From: Chloroflexota bacterium
Lineage (GTDB): Bacteria; Chloroflexota; Anaerolineae; CG2-30-64-16
Assembly (NCBI GenBank): GCA_029555885.1
Contig: JAKPQT010000116.1
Location: forward strand, 1-8,853
Length of the DNA: 8,853 nt
Direction: 5' to 3'
The position numbers and the translations under genes were made by a program. The notes below the pieces were generated by a model. It was given only the letters and a program-made list of their open reading frames with translations, made no database searches and was not told the origin of the DNA. The first letter of the stretch is position 1. Every line of letters begins with the position of its first letter. Positions 6,140 to 8,853 of the stretch are shown piece after piece.

Positions 6140-7270
6140 ATGACCGTCAGTCTGCAACGAGCGACTCGCGCGGCCCAAAGACCGTCTGCGCTCACACCAT
6201 TTTGGCCGGATACCAGAGAGCGCATCGCCCAGGGACGGATTACCCCGTTCATCAGCAACTACATGAGCGCAGCTCTGTTCGGTGTGGCACGCGGTGAACT
6301 GGCCGCGCGCTGGGCTGCTGATATCGGCTCTCCGTTTGGGCCGGCCGACAACCGGGAGACCGCCCACGTCGCACAATACTATGCCGTGACGCACGATCAC
6401 AACCGGCTGGAGGCAAAGCAAAACTACCTCAACGCGCTGACCGACTACTTGCTCGGTACGGCCTCACAGGACCCGACTGTTGACCAGGATCTGATAAGGG
6501 AGCTGACAGACAGATTCGAACAGGAAGGAACCTTCGGCAAGCCCTTCTCAGAAATTGCCAAAGACCTGGGGTATCCGCGCTTCGATCAGGTTCAGGCCAA
6601 TCCTTTCCGGATGCTGGCCGAATTGCCGCTGCCCATCTACATCACCACCAGCCATCATCGGTTCCTGGAATACGCTCTGGCGCAGACCCAGACCAAGAAG
6701 AAACCCATCTCCGAAATCTTCTACTGGAACGATACCCTGGACAGCATTCCATCTGTGTTCGATGACAATCCCGGTTGGGAACCATCGGTCGAGCAGCCAC
6801 TGGTGTATCACCTGTATGGCCTGGATCAATGGCCGGAGTCGATGGCCCTGACAGAGGATGACTTTCTGGACTTGCTGGACAGGCTGATTGCCCTGCGCTG
6901 CCAGGTCAAGCTGGCTGAAACGGCCATCGAAGGTTCGAACCGCCGGCGCCGCGACCTGCCCGCGCCGGTGAGCACGGCATTGAGCAGCACGGCACTGCTG
7001 ATGCTGGGCTATAACGTAGACACCTGGGAGTTTCGCGCGTTCTTTCGCGGACTCATTCGCCCGTGGGGTGAGAGTCGGCACAACCGCAATCTGCCTGAAG
7101 GCATCAGCATGCAAATTAAACCCGGCGACATGGACGCGCTCGAAGGCGATGCGGCGGGCATCATGAGCTACCTGGAACAGTATTTCAAAGGAGTGCACTT
7201 CCGCGTCTTCTGGGGTTCCGTTGATGCTTGTGTACACCGGCTGTACAACATGTGGCAGCCTGACCGATGA
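6140..7270 (+). CDS. SIR2-like domain protein (divergent, candidate NAD-linked effector)
   Basis: The 376-residue protein has the outline of the SIR2-like family used in bacterial immunity, where such domains often bind or destroy NAD. RITPFISNYMSAALFG (33-48) occupies the place of the first nucleotide-binding loop. LPLPIYITTSHHRFLEYAL (162-180) matches the TTNYD strand, but the usual catalytic Asn is Ser171. LVYHLYG (221-227) supplies the conserved histidine, His224. MALTEDDFLDLL, TALLMLGYNVDTWEFRAFFR (284-303) and the final FRVFWGSVDACVHRLYNMW complete the fold. The canonical GAG loop and Asn are altered, so catalysis is uncertain; I believe relatives share the changes, which would make this a distinct subfamily rather than a dead copy. 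There is no signal peptide or membrane segment. It is second in the operon, 9 bases before the nSTAND gene, whose ribosome site overlaps its stop. Likely an effector or regulator with its neighbours. Confidence 0.8.
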   Translation: MTVSLQRATRAAQRPSALTPFWPDTRERIAQGRITPFISNYMSAALFGVARGELAARWAADIGSPFGPADNRETAHVAQYYAVTHDHNRLEAKQNYLNALTDYLLGTASQDPTVDQDLIRELTDRFEQEGTFGKPFSEIAKDLGYPRFDQVQANPFRMLAELPLPIYITTSHHRFLEYALAQTQTKKKPISEIFYWNDTLDSIPSVFDDNPGWEPSVEQPLVYHLYGLDQWPESMALTEDDFLDLLDRLIALRCQVKLAETAIEGSNRRRRDLPAPVSTALSSTALLMLGYNVDTWEFRAFFRGLIRPWGESRHNRNLPEGISMQIKPGDMDALEGDAAGIMSYLEQYFKGVHFRVFWGSVDACVHRLYNMWQPDR

Positions 7271-7274
7271 GGTG
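7269..7274 (+). promoter_or_regulatory. Ribosome binding site overlapping the SIR2-like stop codon
   Basis: GAGGTG begins inside the TGA of the SIR2-like gene and ends 5 bases before the ATG at 7280. This suggests translational coupling of the SIR2-like protein and the NTPase. Confidence 0.5.
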
Positions 7275-7279
7275 CCGGC

Positions 7280-8853
7280 ATGAGCGAGACTGCGGTTTCC
7301 CATAACCCCTATGTTGGCCCGCGCACCTTCGAGGAAGCAGAGGCGGATCGCTTCTTCGGTCGCGAACGCGAGGCGCGTGAACTCGTCGCCCTGGTTCTCA
7401 GTGAGCGGCTGACGCTGTTCTACGCCCAGTCGGGCGCGGGCAAGAGCTCGTTGCTCAACGCGCGCCTGGTTCCGCGGCTGCGCGATAAGGAAGGCTTCGC
7501 TGTCTTGCCCGTGGGCCGCGTATCGGGCGTGCTGCCGGATGGAGTCGATCTGGCAACCATCGACAATATCTTCGTTTACCATCTGATCCTGGGCTTGAGC
7601 CAAAAGCTGAGCGAGCGGGCAGCCCAAACCGCAGGCGATCAGGATGTCGGGCTACCGGATCTCCTCCACACTTCGCTGGCGCGCTTCCTGAGCGGCGAAA
7701 GCGGACCTGACACTGCGCCGGACGCTGACACGGCCACGGCTGGCCCTTCGTCAGCCGACAGCACCGCAGACCTCATCCCTCACGTGCTCATCATAGACCA
7801 GTTCGAGGAACTGCTGACCACCTACCCGGACCGCTGGCCGGAGCGGCCCGGTTTCTTCGAACAGCTCAATGCCGCCATGGCGCGCCATCCCAACCTGTGG
7901 GTCGTGCTCACCTTGCGCGAGGACTACGTAGCCGGACTGGAGCCTTATTCCCACCTGACCCCCAACCGGCTGCGGGCCCGCTTTTACATGCAGCGGATGG
8001 GCACCGAGGCCGCGCGGGAGGCCATCGAGCGACCGGCAGCTAACGCCGGGCGACCGTTTGCCGAAGGCGTGGCCGGGCGGCTCGTCGACAACCTGCGGAT
8101 GGTGCGCACGGCCGGCCAGGCCGAATATCATGCCGGCGAGTATGTCGAACCGGTGCAGTTGCAGGTGGTCTGTTTCCAACTATGGCAGGACCTGCATGCC
8201 AGGCCGGCCCCCACCATCGAGCTCGCTGACCTGGAACGGCTGGCCGGCGGCGGCAGCCTGGCCGAGTACGTCGATCACGCCCTCTCCGATTTCTACGAGA
8301 AGACCATCACGAAGGTGATAGAGACAGCCGAAGTCGGCGTCACCGAGCCTGTATTGCGCAAGTGGTTCTCCGATGAACTGATCACCGAGGCCGGGACGCG
8401 GAGCATCGTGTTCCGCAACGAGACCACCGGGAAGACGGCGGGATTGCCCAACCGGACGGTTGACCTGTTGACAGCGCAGTTCCTGCTGCGCACTGAACTG
8501 CGCGCAGGCGGCGCGTGGGTCGAGCTGGTGCACGATCGCCTGGTGGACCCCATCCGAGAGAGCAACGCCGCCTGGCTCAAGCAGAATCAGAGTCCGTTCC
8601 AGCGCCAGGCGGCCATCTGGCGCGACGAAGGTAAGCCCCCCGACCGCTTGCTCTTGACCGGCGATGACCTCACTGCAGCCAGGCAATGGGCCGGTGCATA
8701 CGAAGGGGAATTGGAGCCGCACGAGACGGAGTTCCTGGCCGCCAGCCAGGCCGCGTGGGACGCGCTGGAACGGCAAACGGCGGCTGCACGCGAGGCGGCA
8801 CGCCAACGCGAGCTGGAGGCCGCGCAGGCGCTGTTAGAAGAACAGCGGCGACG
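7280..8853 (+). CDS. nSTAND1-type NTPase, N-terminal 524 residues (partial, runs off the window)
   Basis: I translated this frame by hand; it stays open from the ATG to the window end. It opens NPYVGPRTFEEAEADRFFGR, the usual start of nSTAND1 NTPases. The P-loop is AQSGAGKSS (49-57), with Ala49 in place of the first glycine. The Walker B strand is HVLIIDQFEELL (168-179), with Asp173 and Glu176/177. VVLTLREDY (208-216) is the sensor strand, and ELVHDRLVDPIRESN (from about 415) is the conserved helix of the winged-helix part. Residues 138-164 are an acidic Ser/Thr/Ala/Pro-rich insert between Walker A and B. From about 488 the sequence is Ala/Glu/Arg/Gln-rich and predicted coiled coil, which in this family normally leads into WD40 or other repeats, not seen here. 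STAND proteins act as NTP-gated oligomerising switches, so it is the likely sensor/scaffold of the operon. Confidence 0.85.
   Translation, partial: MSETAVSHNPYVGPRTFEEAEADRFFGREREARELVALVLSERLTLFYAQSGAGKSSLLNARLVPRLRDKEGFAVLPVGRVSGVLPDGVDLATIDNIFVYHLILGLSQKLSERAAQTAGDQDVGLPDLLHTSLARFLSGESGPDTAPDADTATAGPSSADSTADLIPHVLIIDQFEELLTTYPDRWPERPGFFEQLNAAMARHPNLWVVLTLREDYVAGLEPYSHLTPNRLRARFYMQRMGTEAAREAIERPAANAGRPFAEGVAGRLVDNLRMVRTAGQAEYHAGEYVEPVQLQVVCFQLWQDLHARPAPTIELADLERLAGGGSLAEYVDHALSDFYEKTITKVIETAEVGVTEPVLRKWFSDELITEAGTRSIVFRNETTGKTAGLPNRTVDLLTAQFLLRTELRAGGAWVELVHDRLVDPIRESNAAWLKQNQSPFQRQAAIWRDEGKPPDRLLLTGDDLTAARQWAGAYEGELEPHETEFLAASQAAWDALERQTAAAREAARQRELEAAQALLEEQRR

Noticed and set aside
6548..7627. 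A 359-codon open frame on the - strand across the SIR2-like and nSTAND genes
   Set aside because: It spans the ends of two well-supported + strand genes and has no family likeness.
8180..8806. A 208-codon - strand open frame opposite the nSTAND gene
   Set aside because: It is antisense to the continuous NTPase frame and has no recognisable motif.

Overview
The window is GC-rich and densely coding, with every supported gene on the + strand. Its style suggests a member of the Chloroflexota (Anaerolineae-like). The evidence is several secreted single-cohesin proteins with C-terminal hydrophobic anchors, a C-terminal 'LPFVFR' ending like those I remember on exported proteins of that phylum, and a CHAT / SIR2-like / nSTAND gene set common there. 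This assignment is inference from gene style, not from a marker gene.

Region 1 (1-3069) is a surface-protein operon. It holds the end of a fibronectin-III-like protein, then three tandem genes that each carry a signal peptide and one cohesin-like domain. The three products end differently: a Pro/Thr/Ala-rich stalk plus a transmembrane anchor (369-1436), a second beta-rich domain plus a short hydrophobic anchor (1460-2482), and no membrane segment but a short 'NLPFVFR' tail (2482-3069). The last two genes overlap as TGATG. Shared motifs show that the three are duplicates. No dockerin gene is visible.

Region 2 (3246-3986) is a lone SGNH/GDSL-type hydrolase. It has all four sequence blocks, with GES in place of GDS. 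It is closed off by a perfect 14-bp hairpin at 4025-4056.

Region 3 (about 4126-8853) is the most interesting part. An extended -10 promoter appears to drive three closely spaced genes: a CHAT protease fused to a formylglycine-generating-enzyme-like (FGE, C-type-lectin fold) domain, a divergent SIR2-like protein, and an nSTAND1-type NTPase that runs off the window as it enters a coiled coil. CHAT, SIR2-like and STAND proteins are all known parts of bacterial conflict or immunity systems. A plausible model is that the STAND NTPase and/or the FGE-like module senses a trigger, and the CHAT protease and SIR2-like protein act as effectors. The function is inferred and not demonstrated.

The 53-bp gap between the CHAT-FGE gene and the SIR2-like gene is not random. 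Read on in the CHAT-FGE frame past its stop codon, it encodes GVPAWEL, nearly the same as GAPAWEL near the start of the FGE domain. This looks like the relic of a duplicated or exchanged FGE module.
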